From positions 41,953-105,952 of the forward strand of contig JAFUPV010000009.1 in the NCBI GenBank assembly GCA_017472605.1: DNA of 64,000 nt. Direction: 5' to 3'. The position numbers and the translations under genes were made by a program. The stretch's first letter is position 1. Each line of letters begins with the position of its first letter. This stretch comes from Lachnospiraceae bacterium. GTDB lineage: Bacteria > Bacillota > Clostridia > Lachnospirales > Lachnospiraceae. Shown here in pieces: positions 1 to 9,036 of the stretch. The notes beneath the pieces are model-generated. The model was not told the DNA's origin and made no database searches. It saw only the letters and a list, made by a program, of their open reading frames with translations.

Positions 1-87
1 CCGGTCACGCTCCCCCTCAAACAGGCTCTCCAGCTGCATTTTCGCCATTCGGTAACGTTCTCTTTTTTCCATTTCTTCCATTTCCAT
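1..87 (-). CDS. N-terminus of a probable GAF-domain protein (free Met-R-sulfoxide reductase type), cut by the window edge
   Basis: Only the first 29 codons are inside the window; the frame is open to base 1. The ATG at 87 is preceded by an AAGAGGG Shine-Dalgarno, and a good promoter lies at 121-149. The visible stretch KMQLESLFEGERDR resembles the N-terminus of GAF-domain free methionine-(R)-sulfoxide reductases, which commonly begin with a QLEALLEGETD-like helix. That assignment rests on about 14 residues and is tentative. It diverges from the MFS gene at 244. Confidence 0.4.
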   Translation of the reverse strand, partial: MEMEEMEKRERYRMAKMQLESLFEGERDR

Positions 88-96
88 GAAACCCTC

Positions 97-125
97 TTGT
101 CTTTCCAGATATTTGATGCTATTAT
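97..125 (+). promoter_or_regulatory. Sigma-A promoter for the MFS gene
   Basis: TTGTCT at 97-102, 17-bp spacer, TATTAT at 120-125, about 115 bases before the MFS start codon. The -10 element overlaps the -10 of the opposite-strand promoter at 121-149. Confidence 0.5.
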
Positions 126-149
126 AAACTCCGGTGAAACGTTCCGCAA
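121..149 (-). promoter_or_regulatory. Sigma-A promoter for the left-edge gene
   Basis: On the minus strand TTGCGG (149-144), 17-bp spacer and a perfect TATAAT (126-121), about 34 bases upstream of the ATG at 87. It shares its -10 region with the divergent MFS promoter, so the two cannot readily fire at once. Confidence 0.55.
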
Positions 150-243
150 TAGGAAGAATCAATTTCTTTTGCCCCAGTTCACGCATGAAATGCATTTTCA
201 CTCACCGGCGGTTCCATCTGCCTTTTATCTACGGAGGATTTCT

Positions 244-1440
244 ATGAACATACGCAGCAGTTTCAAACACACCATTGCCGCAAGCTACATCGGCTACATC
301 ACCCAGGCAATCGTCAACAATTTTGCTCCTCTTCTTTTCCTGACCTTCCACAACAGCTATGGAATCTCTCTGGAAAAGATCGGCCTTCTTGTTACCGTCA
401 ATTTCGGTGTCCAGCTTCTTGTGGATCTGATCTCCGCAAAATACATCGACCGGATCGGTTATCGGCGCGCCATCGTAGCCGCTCACATTTTTGCCGCTGC
501 CGGTCTGATCGGGCTCAGCTTCCTCCCGGATCTGTTTTCCGATCCTTATCCGGGACTCTGCATGGCGATCGTTCTCTATGCAATCGGCGGCGGTCTGATT
601 GAGGTACTGATCAGTCCCATCGTCGAAGCCTGTCCAACAGACGGAAAATCGGCGGCCATGAGCCTGCTCCACTCCTTCTATTGCTGGGGTTCGGTTCTTG
701 TGGTACTGATTTCCACGCTGCTGTTTGCCGTGTTTGGAACCGGTTCCTGGAAGGTGATTTCCTGCTTCTGGGCAATCGTTCCTCTCTTCAACGCCTTCTA
801 CTTCACGCAGGTGCCGATCAACAGTCTTTCCGAAGGTCATGAAACCATGGGGCTGCGTAAGCTGCTGACTGCTCCCATGTTCTGGGTGCTGGCACTTCTG
901 ATGGTCTGCTCCGGCGCCTCCGAGCTGGCAATGAGCCAGTGGGCTTCCGCCTTCGCGGAAAGCGGCCTGAATGTCTCCAAAACCGTGGGCGACATCGCCG
1001 GTCCCTGCTTCTTCGCTGTTCTCATGGGTTCCTCCCGTGTGTTCCACGCGAAGTTCACCGACCGCCTGAACCTTTCCCGCTACATGGGCTTCTGCGCGAT
1101 CCTCTGCATCGCCAGCTACCTTCTTGCTTCCCTGTCACCGATTCCGGTGCTGTCTCTGCTTGGCTGCGGCATCTGCGGCTTCTCCGTCGGCGTGATGTGG
1201 CCCGGAACCTTCAGTCTTGCTTCCGAGAAATGTCCGGCAGGCGGAACCGCCATGTTTGCCCTGCTGGCGCTGGCCGGTGACACCGGCTGTTCTCTTGGAC
1301 CAACCATTGTCGGTTTCGTATCCGGCGCGCTGAACGATAATCTGAAAGCAGGCCTGCTCTGCGCCATTGTGTTTCCGCTGCTGATGCTGGTTGGGCTGTG
1401 GCTTTGCGTGCAAGTGATTCGGACGCAGAAACAAAAATAA
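244..1440 (+). CDS. MFS transporter
   Basis: A 398-residue integral membrane protein with about 12 hydrophobic segments arranged in two halves, typical of the major facilitator superfamily. The loop after segment 2 carries YIDRIGYRRA, the usual D-R-x-G-R-R signature. The start at 244 is chosen because TACGGAGG sits 8 bases upstream and the next residues (MNIRSSFKHTIAASYIGY) lead straight into the first membrane segment; the frame is open further upstream to 97 but without a ribosome site. It resembles the fucose/sugar-type MFS proteins of gut Firmicutes, and the GH78 gene lies convergently next door, so a sugar substrate is possible but not shown. Confidence 0.8.
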   Translation: MNIRSSFKHTIAASYIGYITQAIVNNFAPLLFLTFHNSYGISLEKIGLLVTVNFGVQLLVDLISAKYIDRIGYRRAIVAAHIFAAAGLIGLSFLPDLFSDPYPGLCMAIVLYAIGGGLIEVLISPIVEACPTDGKSAAMSLLHSFYCWGSVLVVLISTLLFAVFGTGSWKVISCFWAIVPLFNAFYFTQVPINSLSEGHETMGLRKLLTAPMFWVLALLMVCSGASELAMSQWASAFAESGLNVSKTVGDIAGPCFFAVLMGSSRVFHAKFTDRLNLSRYMGFCAILCIASYLLASLSPIPVLSLLGCGICGFSVGVMWPGTFSLASEKCPAGGTAMFALLALAGDTGCSLGPTIVGFVSGALNDNLKAGLLCAIVFPLLMLVGLWLCVQVIRTQKQK

Positions 1441-1451
1441 TTTTGATATAC

Positions 1452-1505
1452 AGTGAAAAGGAAGCGATACCCGGTTTATCCGACCAGGTATTGCTTCCTT
1501 TCACT
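1452..1505. terminator. Bidirectional terminator between MFS and GH78 genes
   Basis: Long inverted repeat, arms beginning AGTGAAAAGGAAGC and ending GCTTCCTTTCACT, with an inner ATACC/GGTAT pair. It lies between two convergent genes and overlaps no coding sequence except the edge of the rhamnosidase stop region. Confidence 0.7.
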
Positions 1506-1507
1506 CT

Positions 1508-4123
1508 TTATTTCACCATCTCCGCCCAGATCACATACTCCCCGCAATCCAGCACCAGCTCCCGCTCATAAACCGCGCAGCCATTCACCTGACAAAGCTT
1601 CTGTCCCTCCGGCACCACAAACACCGCCTCCGCGTCAAAGGGAACCTTCACCTGGTAACAGATTTTCTCTCCGTCCCGCTTCCAGCTGCTCTCATACCGT
1701 CCGGAAGCCGAATCAAATCCGCAGGTCACAAAAGCAAACCGCTCATCGGTAACCGGAGCGATCACCGCCTTCTTCCAGCCCCATCCGCCTTCTCTCAGCT
1801 TCACCCCGGCCATTGTCCGGTACATCCAGCCAAGAACTGCGCCGTAGGAGTAGTGATTCATGGAGTTCATGCCGGTGTCACTGACGCTTCCATCCGGAAG
1901 AACCGAGTTCCAGCGCTCCCAGATTGTCGTAGCACCCATGTTGACTTCGTAGAGCCAGCTTGGGAAATCCTCGTTCAGAAGCAGCGTATAGGCATACCCG
2001 CCAAGCCCGTTTTCCGAAAGCACATCGCAAAGCATGCTCGTTCCCACAAAACCGGTATCCAGATGGATCTGTCTTGCATCCAGCCGTTCTTTCAGGTCGG
2101 AAATGGTACGTGTTCGGAACTGCTCAGGAACCAGTCCGAACTGCAGCGCCATTACATGGGCAGTCTGAGTCGGTACAGCCAGCTTTCCGGTGGACGTGTA
2201 ATACTCTGCACAAAACGCCGCTTTGATCTGTGACGCAAGCTCAGAATAGGTTTTCGCCTCCTCTGTTTTTCCTAAAACAGAAGCCGCCTTTGCCGTCAGA
2301 CTGGCGGACCAGTAATAATAGGCGGTGGCTACATAGGTACTTTCCGTTCCTCCCAGCCGGCTGTCTTTATCCGGGTTATCCAGAGCCAGCCAGTCTGCGA
2401 AGTGGAAGCCGCAGCTCCAGAGATGGCTGGAATTGCACCTGGTCACATCCTGTTCATGAATGTAGTCCGTCCAGGCACGCATGTTTTCATAGGTTTCTTC
2501 CAGAAGCTTTCGATCCCCATAGTACTGGTAGAGCACCCAGGGAATTACCGTCGCCGCATCGCCCCACGCACAGGAACCGTGACCGGCTGCCGTTGTAATC
2601 TCAGTCAGCGTCTGTCCCAGCGAGCGAAGCCTTGCCTGCAGAACATCCGGCACCACAAAGGGAACCGATCCGCCGTTGTCCCGCTGCTCCAGAAGCATGT
2701 CGCGCAGATATTTCCGGTAGAAGGCAGCAGTATCCATGTTGAAGGAAGCCGTGGAGGCAAACACCTGCGCATCACCGGTCCATCCCATCCGCTCATCACG
2801 CTGCGGGCAATCGGTGGGCACGTCCAGGAAATTTCCTTTCTGGCTCCAGACGGCATTGGCGATCAGACGGTTTACCTTTTCGTTCGACGTTTCGATGGTT
2901 CCTGTCTGATCCAGGTCAGAATAAATCGCCCAGGCTGTGAAATTGGCTTCCCTGATCTGATCCTCATTCATTCCTTCCACTTTTACATAGCGGAAACCAT
3001 AGAAGGTAAAGTGAGGACGGACGTGACGCGTCTTTCCGTCTGATGTGTAGACATGCTCCGCTTTTGCGGTGCGAAGATTTTCGCGGTAAAAACAGTCGTT
3101 CTGCAGAAGCTCTCCATATTGGAGGGTAACAGAAGTTCCTGCCGGCAGATCCGCGTCAAACTCAGTCCATCCGGTTATGACCTGTCCAAAATCAAGAACC
3201 AGCTCACCGGCAGGCGTATGAAGCAGCGTATATGAATCGAATTTCTCCTGCTTTCTGACCGGTACGCTCAGGCGGGCACACAGTTTCCCTTCCGGCGCTT
3301 CGGCCGCAACGGCGAAAACGGAATTGCCGCCCTCCAGCCGCGCATCATAGATTTCTCCGTCATAAATGCTGCTCTCCACAACCGGAGAAACCGCACATTC
3401 CCAGCTTTCATCGGTTCCGATCACGTCGCAGGTTCCATCCTCATAAGTAACATGAAGCTCCGCGATCAGCTGCATATGGTTTCCATAAATCCTGTCCGTC
3501 ATTTTTCCAAAGCAGAAACGGCCATGGTACCATCCTCTGCCCAGCATGACAGAAATCCTGTTTTCTCCCTCATTCAGCTGACTGGTCACATCACAGGTCT
3601 GGTACTGGATCTGGTGGTTATAGCTGGTAAAGAACGGAGCCAGATACTCATCATCTGTTTTTTCTCCATTGAGATACGCCTCATAGAGGCCAAGACCACA
3701 GAGATACAGACGGGCGGCACGCACCGGCTTGCGGATTGCAAAGGTTTTTGACAGAATCGGATGTTCCTCGAAAGGCGCGCGGATCCAGCAGCCGCTCCAC
3801 CTATCTTCCATCTTTCCGGTTTCAAACCAGGCCGTCTCTGAAATCCCGTGATCTCCATCGTCTGCCACCGCTTCCACATTCCAGTAATATCTGGTTCGCG
3901 GTGTAAGCTTTACATCCGGAGCAAAAGCAAGAGAAGAAATATCGTCTCTCATTCCGCTGTCATAGAGGATGGTTTCCATTGTTTCATCTGACGCAACCCG
4001 GATCCGAGCCGCTTTCTGCCAACGGCCAGTGGACGATGTCACCACATAGGAAAAGGTTGGCTGATCCATGGCAAATCCAAGGGGTTCTGCCACATGGTTT
4101 ACTTTCAGTTTTTCAATTTTCAT
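1508..4123 (-). CDS. Alpha-L-rhamnosidase, GH78
   Basis: An 871-residue protein with the full GH78 layout: N-terminal beta-sandwich modules (about 1-330), a central (alpha/alpha)6 barrel and a C-terminal beta-sheet domain. The family signature DCPQRDERMGWTGDAQ lies near residue 435-450 and holds the proposed acid and substrate-binding carboxylates. It removes terminal alpha-L-rhamnose from plant glycosides or polysaccharides. There is no signal peptide, so it probably acts in the cytosol on imported oligosaccharides. The start is the ATG at 4123, six bases after AGGTG; a GTG three codons earlier falls inside that ribosome site. A TATAAT lies just upstream (about 4160) but its -35 is poor. Confidence 0.93.
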   Translation of the reverse strand: MKIEKLKVNHVAEPLGFAMDQPTFSYVVTSSTGRWQKAARIRVASDETMETILYDSGMRDDISSLAFAPDVKLTPRTRYYWNVEAVADDGDHGISETAWFETGKMEDRWSGCWIRAPFEEHPILSKTFAIRKPVRAARLYLCGLGLYEAYLNGEKTDDEYLAPFFTSYNHQIQYQTCDVTSQLNEGENRISVMLGRGWYHGRFCFGKMTDRIYGNHMQLIAELHVTYEDGTCDVIGTDESWECAVSPVVESSIYDGEIYDARLEGGNSVFAVAAEAPEGKLCARLSVPVRKQEKFDSYTLLHTPAGELVLDFGQVITGWTEFDADLPAGTSVTLQYGELLQNDCFYRENLRTAKAEHVYTSDGKTRHVRPHFTFYGFRYVKVEGMNEDQIREANFTAWAIYSDLDQTGTIETSNEKVNRLIANAVWSQKGNFLDVPTDCPQRDERMGWTGDAQVFASTASFNMDTAAFYRKYLRDMLLEQRDNGGSVPFVVPDVLQARLRSLGQTLTEITTAAGHGSCAWGDAATVIPWVLYQYYGDRKLLEETYENMRAWTDYIHEQDVTRCNSSHLWSCGFHFADWLALDNPDKDSRLGGTESTYVATAYYYWSASLTAKAASVLGKTEEAKTYSELASQIKAAFCAEYYTSTGKLAVPTQTAHVMALQFGLVPEQFRTRTISDLKERLDARQIHLDTGFVGTSMLCDVLSENGLGGYAYTLLLNEDFPSWLYEVNMGATTIWERWNSVLPDGSVSDTGMNSMNHYSYGAVLGWMYRTMAGVKLREGGWGWKKAVIAPVTDERFAFVTCGFDSASGRYESSWKRDGEKICYQVKVPFDAEAVFVVPEGQKLCQVNGCAVYERELVLDCGEYVIWAEMVK

Positions 4124-4283
4124 GAGATTCACCTGCTATCGTTTTTTCTTATCTTCATTATACCGGTTCTTTCCCTGACAGGCTATCACAATTTCACTTT
4201 TTTTCGTACCGTTTCACGTTTTTATCACAAATCGATACAAATTTCTCTGTAACCGGAACATCCCGGAGCTATCACTCCAGCCA

Positions 4284-6815
4284 TCACTCCACCGCCTTCA
4301 GCGATTCCGCCATCTGAATCCGTCCGATCTGTCTTTTCATCACAAAATTCACGATCACCGCAAACAGCAATGTGCAGAAAAATGCCAGAACAAAGCTTAC
4401 CGGTCGGATGGTCCGGTCAAATGCCATGCTGTCAATCTGGATCATGGTCATGACCGCGTAATGAAACAGAACGCCAAGGGGCATTCCGATCACACTTGCC
4501 AGGGCGGACAGAACCAGATTCTCCCGCAGCACATAGCTGTCTGTCTCCTTCGGATAGAACCCAAGCACCTGTACCGTTGCAATTTCCCTGCTGCGCTCTG
4601 CCAGATTGATGTTTGTCAGGTTATAAATCACGATGAAGGCCAGTGCGCCGGAGAACAGAACAATCAGCCAGATGATATAGTCCAGACAGGACAGTGCATC
4701 GTCCACGTTCTTTCTTGTATTTGACAGCTGAGAAACGCTGGTAATTTCATCCAGAGCGGTCAGCTTCTCTGCTGTCTGTTCCGGATCTCCGCCTGCCGTA
4801 ACGAAGATGGTGTTGGCCTGCCATTCTTCAAATCCGCGCTCCCATGTTTCGGCAGAGATGACAGCGTAATTGTAAATGTAATTATCAAAGATTCCGCTGA
4901 CGCGAACCGTTTCTGTCTCCAGACTGCCGGTTCGGATGGTCAGTGAATCTCCAACGGACAATGACAGACGATCCGCTATTTTCCGGTTGATCAGAATCTC
5001 TCCCTCCGCAGGAAACGCAAGCGTCTCTCCTCCCTGATGGAAATCCCAGAAAGAAGCCAGCTTTTCTGTCTCATCAAAACTCATCAGAGTAACCGAATTC
5101 ATAGTTTCTTCTGCTGACAGATCCACACGCTGCACACCGGCAAGGCAGAAGTCCTCCACTTCTTCCAGCTCTTCCAGCTGACGGCAAAGCTCGTCTTCGG
5201 TTCCTGCTGCGAAGGAAGCTTCCAGATCATAGGTCTGAATCTTTTCAAACTGCAGTGTTCCAATGTCGATCATGGAATCCCGGACACCAAAGGCAGTCAC
5301 CACCAGCGCGCAGCAGCAGCTGACACCGAGAAGCATCATGAACATCCGGCGCTTATAGCGGAACATGTTTCGAAGCGTAATTTTCTGCAGGAAGGTCAGA
5401 CGTTTCCAGAGCGGTGACAGCCGTTCCAGTAAAATCCGTTTTCCATTCTTTGCCGCCCGCGGACGGATCAGAGACGCAGGAACGCTGCCCAGCTCGTTTT
5501 TGCAGGACATGTATGTGCTTCCCAGGATTCCGGTAAGCGACACGGCAAGCGTCGCCGCTGCCAGCACCGGACGGAGCAGGTAGGGCATCGGTGTAAAATC
5601 ATAGAGGGAGCTGTAGGCAAACCAGAAAATCTGAGGCAGTCCCCAGGTACAGAGAAAGAACCCGGCTGTCCATCCGATCAGCGTAGCCGATCCGGCATAG
5701 AGCAGATATTTTGCCATGATTGCCCCATTGGTCAATCCCAAAGCTTTCAGAACGCCAATCTGCGTCCGTTCTTCATCCACCATTCTTGTCATGGTTGTGA
5801 TGCAGACGAACATAGCGATCAGAATGAAAAAGAGAGGGAAAATGTTGGCAATGCCGCTGATGATCGCCGTATCGTTTTCAAAGCTGACATAACCGGCATT
5901 TTCCTCTCTTGTCAGGACATAAATCTCCGGTTTTGACAGCGTTTCCGTAATCGGATTCCGCTCCCAATCCGCTTCGGACAGATGTCCGGTTTCCGGATTC
6001 GAAACTGCTGCCTCTCCCTGCAGCGTCTGCTGCATCAGAAGCTCCTGCTGCTCCAGCAATTCCTCATACCGATCGTTTGCCCGCTGGCTGCACAGCTGCG
6101 TGATTTCTTCCCTGTACTTTTCTATCAGCTCTTCATATTCATCGGTATAGATATCCGCCGTTTCCGACAGGGAAAGATTGATTTCTGTATATACCTGACT
6201 GGTAAAATTCTCCTTCGGCAGATACAGGTAGGCATAAATCGCGCCGTTTCCGATATCCGTGGTTCCCCGGTCCAGTCCCAGATATATGGGGGAATCTGTC
6301 AGACCAACAATGGTATATTCTGTTTCCGTCAGCAGGGACGCTGCATTTTCTTCATTGTCACCGGAAACGGAGATTGTTGTTCCAATGTCCTCTTCTGTAA
6401 ACCGCTCATCATCCGCCAGGCATTCCGTTTCTGTCCTTGGCATCCGACCGGCTGACAGGGACGGCAGATTGACCGATTCCGGCAATGAAATCAGCTTCAT
6501 CGGCTGCTGGCTGCCCCCGTGAACCATCAGAAGATCGGTTGAATAGCTGCCTTCGGCTGCTTCCACTCCTGAAACGGTCTCAAACGCGTCCGCATCTTCC
6601 TGCGTAAATCCCATGGCAGACAGCAGACGAAAATCATAAAAATTCTGACTTGCCAGATATTGATTGCCAGTATTGACCATGGCATCTCTGGTAATTTTCA
6701 GACCGGCGAAAAATCCTGCGCTGAGAGCAACGATCAGCAGCAGTGCCATGTAACGGCCGAAAAACGTGCGGATGGTTCGCCATGTCATTTTCAATATGGA
6801 TCGATTCATAGCCAT
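4284..6815 (-). CDS. ABC transporter permease, FtsX/MacB type
   Basis: An 843-residue permease with an N-terminal membrane helix (about 12-32), a large extracytoplasmic domain (about 40-270), three helices of a first FtsX domain (about 330-460), a second internal segment near 510, a second extracytoplasmic domain (about 530-700) and a final three-helix FtsX domain (about 720-835). This duplicated ten-helix-like layout is typical of LolE/MacB-like exporters and Firmicute antimicrobial-peptide or lipoprotein pumps. The ATG at 6815 overlaps the TGA of the ATPase gene, so the two are translationally coupled; GTG codons at 6821/6818 and an ATG at 6809 are alternatives. A direct regulator gene is not visible nearby. 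Confidence 0.88.
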   Translation of the reverse strand: MAMNRSILKMTWRTIRTFFGRYMALLLIVALSAGFFAGLKITRDAMVNTGNQYLASQNFYDFRLLSAMGFTQEDADAFETVSGVEAAEGSYSTDLLMVHGGSQQPMKLISLPESVNLPSLSAGRMPRTETECLADDERFTEEDIGTTISVSGDNEENAASLLTETEYTIVGLTDSPIYLGLDRGTTDIGNGAIYAYLYLPKENFTSQVYTEINLSLSETADIYTDEYEELIEKYREEITQLCSQRANDRYEELLEQQELLMQQTLQGEAAVSNPETGHLSEADWERNPITETLSKPEIYVLTREENAGYVSFENDTAIISGIANIFPLFFILIAMFVCITTMTRMVDEERTQIGVLKALGLTNGAIMAKYLLYAGSATLIGWTAGFFLCTWGLPQIFWFAYSSLYDFTPMPYLLRPVLAAATLAVSLTGILGSTYMSCKNELGSVPASLIRPRAAKNGKRILLERLSPLWKRLTFLQKITLRNMFRYKRRMFMMLLGVSCCCALVVTAFGVRDSMIDIGTLQFEKIQTYDLEASFAAGTEDELCRQLEELEEVEDFCLAGVQRVDLSAEETMNSVTLMSFDETEKLASFWDFHQGGETLAFPAEGEILINRKIADRLSLSVGDSLTIRTGSLETETVRVSGIFDNYIYNYAVISAETWERGFEEWQANTIFVTAGGDPEQTAEKLTALDEITSVSQLSNTRKNVDDALSCLDYIIWLIVLFSGALAFIVIYNLTNINLAERSREIATVQVLGFYPKETDSYVLRENLVLSALASVIGMPLGVLFHYAVMTMIQIDSMAFDRTIRPVSFVLAFFCTLLFAVIVNFVMKRQIGRIQMAESLKAVE

Positions 6816-7522
6816 CACCACTCAATCTCGTCAATGGGAATGACGTTTGTATTGATCTCATTGGACTGAATTTTACCGCTTTTGATCCGGATGATCCGGT
6901 CGGCCATGGGCGCGATTGCCTGGTTATGAGTAATGATGATCACAGTTGTTTTTCGCTCCCTGCTCAGCTCGTAAAGCAGCTTGAGGACTGCTTTTCCCGT
7001 TGCATAGTCCAGCGCTCCTGTCGGTTCATCACAAAGCAGCAGTCTCGGATTTTTTGCCAGCGCACGGGCAATTGCCACACGCTGCTGCTCTCCTCCCGAC
7101 AGCTGGGCCGGAAAGTGATTCATCCGCTCTTTCAATCCCACCATTTCCAGCGCACGGGCTGCCGGAATGGGATCACTGCAGAGCTGAGCCGCAATCTCCA
7201 CGTTTTCCATCGCGGTCAGATTGGGAATCAGATTATAAAACTGAAAAACAAATCCCACATCATGACGGCGATAATCCACCAGCTCCCGTCTGCTCAAATT
7301 CGACACGGTTTTTCCGTCAAACCGGATGGTTCCGCCTGTTACAGTATCCATACCGCCCAACAGGTTCAGCAGCGTCGTTTTTCCCGCGCCGGAAGAACCG
7401 AGAAGAATGCAGAATTCTCCTTTTTCAATTGCGAAATTCACACCGGAAAGCGCATGAATCTGTGCGTTTCCGCTGCCATAGCTTTTTGTTACATCATGAA
7501 ATTCGATATAATGACCTGACAT
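6815..7522 (-). CDS. ABC transporter ATP-binding protein, LolD/MacB family
   Basis: A 235-residue ATPase. Walker [12 protein letters not shown] (about residue 42-52), Q-loop region, signature [15 protein letters not shown] (about 145) and Walker [13 protein letters not shown] (about 165) are all intact. The start at 7522 follows AAGGAG with 7-base spacing; the ten codons upstream are discarded because they contain that site. It energises the permease encoded by the overlapping downstream gene. Substrate unknown; such pairs usually export peptides or lipoproteins, or confer resistance to cell-wall-active peptides. Confidence 0.92.
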   Translation of the reverse strand: MSGHYIEFHDVTKSYGSGNAQIHALSGVNFAIEKGEFCILLGSSGAGKTTLLNLLGGMDTVTGGTIRFDGKTVSNLSRRELVDYRRHDVGFVFQFYNLIPNLTAMENVEIAAQLCSDPIPAARALEMVGLKERMNHFPAQLSGGEQQRVAIARALAKNPRLLLCDEPTGALDYATGKAVLKLLYELSRERKTTVIIITHNQAIAPMADRIIRIKSGKIQSNEINTNVIPIDEIEW

Positions 7523-7734
7523 ACCAGTCTCCTTTCTCTGATCCGGTATCATAGGGGCAGCATGCCTTTTTGCCCCTGCATCATGATACGTACTTCAAGA
7601 AGAACAGAGGAAGAAAGTAAAAACTTTCTCCCTCGCACTTCTGATTACCGTCAGACTATTATAATGAATTTCTGTTGTTTCTTTGTGTCCGTTTTATTTG
7701 TGATTTATTAAAATTCGAAACTTCTGATAATTCT

Positions 7735-7769
7735 TTTGTAAAAACTTCTGATCCATCGTTTCGGATGGA
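7735..7769 (-). terminator. Weak terminator after the deacetylase gene
   Basis: Short stem TCCATC/GATGGA with a six-base loop (7752-7769), followed on the minus strand by AGAAGTTTTT. The stem is only 6 bp. The remaining 7553-7734 region shows a TATAAT (7663-7658, minus strand) that may serve the ABC genes but lacks a good -35. Confidence 0.35.
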
Positions 7770-7776
7770 ACATGAA

Positions 7777-8910
7777 CTATCGATGATGAATCGGTGTCGT
7801 CGATTCCGTAATCGGTAGAATCTCATATCCTCTTGCTTTCAGCTGCTCAATGATATACGGCAGTTCTTCCATCGTTCTCGCTTTGTCATCCGCGTCATGC
7901 ATCAGAACAACAAGCGTATCGCCTTTGTTCATGACAGAATTCGGTCCATCCAGAACATTATAGGCAATCCGACCGGAAGGAAGAGGCGGACTTGCCGCAT
8001 CCCCGGATGATACATTCCAGTCATAATACACAAATCCGTTGGCATTCAGCCAGTCAATGCACTGATTCACCGTCAGATCATATTTAAACATCTGATTGCT
8101 GCTTCCTCCCGGAAACCGGTACAGCGTTGGCGTGAAACCGGTAACTGAGCGGACATATTCCTGAATGCCGCGCACATCCTGCGCAAACGCATCCAGATTT
8201 GCATAGATTGACGCATAGTCATGGCTGACGGAATGAATTCCAAGACTATGTCCCTCCGCCAGTATCTGGCGATACTTTTCTGCATATTCTTCTCCGCCAT
8301 GATGGGTGACAAAGAACGTTGCTTTCACATCATACCGCCGTAAAATATCCAGCAATTCATAGGTATACTTCGATGGTCCGTCATCAAAGGTAAGATACAC
8401 CTTCTTACCGATCCCTTCGGAAGAATTTACAGTCGGTTGAACTGGCGTTTCTGCCGCTGACACGGATGTGTCTGGTTCCATGGGTTCTCCCCCGGCGGTA
8501 TTTTCCCCGGCTGCGTCTCCTCCGGCCGCTTCTTCCCCGGCTGCGTCTCCTCCGGCCGCTTCCGCCCCGGCTGCGTCTTCCCCGACTGCTTCTCCTCCGG
8601 CTGTTTCTTCTCCGGCTACTTCTCGCCCGGCTGCTTCTCCTCCGGTCGCTTCGCGCTCCGACAATTCCGCCGTTTCCTCCATTGATTTTTCCTGGCTCTC
8701 AGTCCGTCCTTCTTCCTGACTCTGCAGCTGTCTGAGTTCCTTCGTGACTGTGACAACTCTGCACGACTGCACAATGCTGACAACCAGTAACGCGAGAATC
8801 AGAATCACACAAACCACAAATTGCTTTTTCCAGAAATCCAGAATCCGCTTTTTTTCCATCTGCAGTTTTCGATTTGCTTTTTGCAGTCTTTTCAATTCAT
8901 CCTGTTCCAT
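7777..8910 (-). CDS. Membrane-anchored polysaccharide deacetylase (NodB domain) with a repetitive Ala/Gly/Glu linker
   Basis: A 377-residue protein: basic N-terminal coil, one membrane helix (about 29-49), a low-complexity linker (about 80-150) made of some eleven five-residue units of the A-A-G-x-E type, then a NodB domain. Catalytic motifs are present: TFDDGPS (about 173), HSVSHDY with the two metal His (about 225), RFPGGSSN, and the C-terminal VVLMHDAD. Such enzymes remove N-acetyl groups from peptidoglycan or other cell-wall amino sugars outside the cell, often conferring lysozyme resistance. The ATG follows AGGAAG with 7-base spacing. The acidic linker presumably spans the wall; its length is likely to vary between strains. 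Confidence 0.9.
   Translation of the reverse strand: MEQDELKRLQKANRKLQMEKKRILDFWKKQFVVCVILILALLVVSIVQSCRVVTVTKELRQLQSQEEGRTESQEKSMEETAELSEREATGGEAAGREVAGEETAGGEAVGEDAAGAEAAGGDAAGEEAAGGDAAGENTAGGEPMEPDTSVSAAETPVQPTVNSSEGIGKKVYLTFDDGPSKYTYELLDILRRYDVKATFFVTHHGGEEYAEKYRQILAEGHSLGIHSVSHDYASIYANLDAFAQDVRGIQEYVRSVTGFTPTLYRFPGGSSNQMFKYDLTVNQCIDWLNANGFVYYDWNVSSGDAASPPLPSGRIAYNVLDGPNSVMNKGDTLVVLMHDADDKARTMEELPYIIEQLKARGYEILPITESTTPIHHR
8486..8660. repeat. 15-nt tandem repeats coding for the deacetylase linker
   Basis: About eleven GC-rich 15-base units (GCCGGAGGAGA-like on the minus strand) with point differences, all in frame. Each unit encodes five residues of the acidic linker. Confidence 0.75.
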
Positions 8911-9000
8911 CGTATCTCTTCCTATATATGTATCTTCTATATATTTCCTGACAGCTGCCCGGCTGCCGCCAGCCGCCCGGGACGCTTTTCTTGTCGATTC

Positions 9001-9036
9001 ATCCAGGAGAACGTGCCGGTGACACGTTCAATCGGA
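9001..9036. repeat. Copy 1 of a dispersed palindromic 37-bp repeat
   Basis: Begins ATCCAGG, contains the stem GAACGTGCC/GGTGACACGTTC and ends TCGGAT. The same element occurs inverted at 54198-54234 and 54244-54280 with one or two changes. Here it overlaps the last codons and stop of the GH43 gene. Between it and the deacetylase start lies a GC-rich hairpin (GGCTGNCGGCAGCC, about 8958-8980) without a T-tract. Confidence 0.7.
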
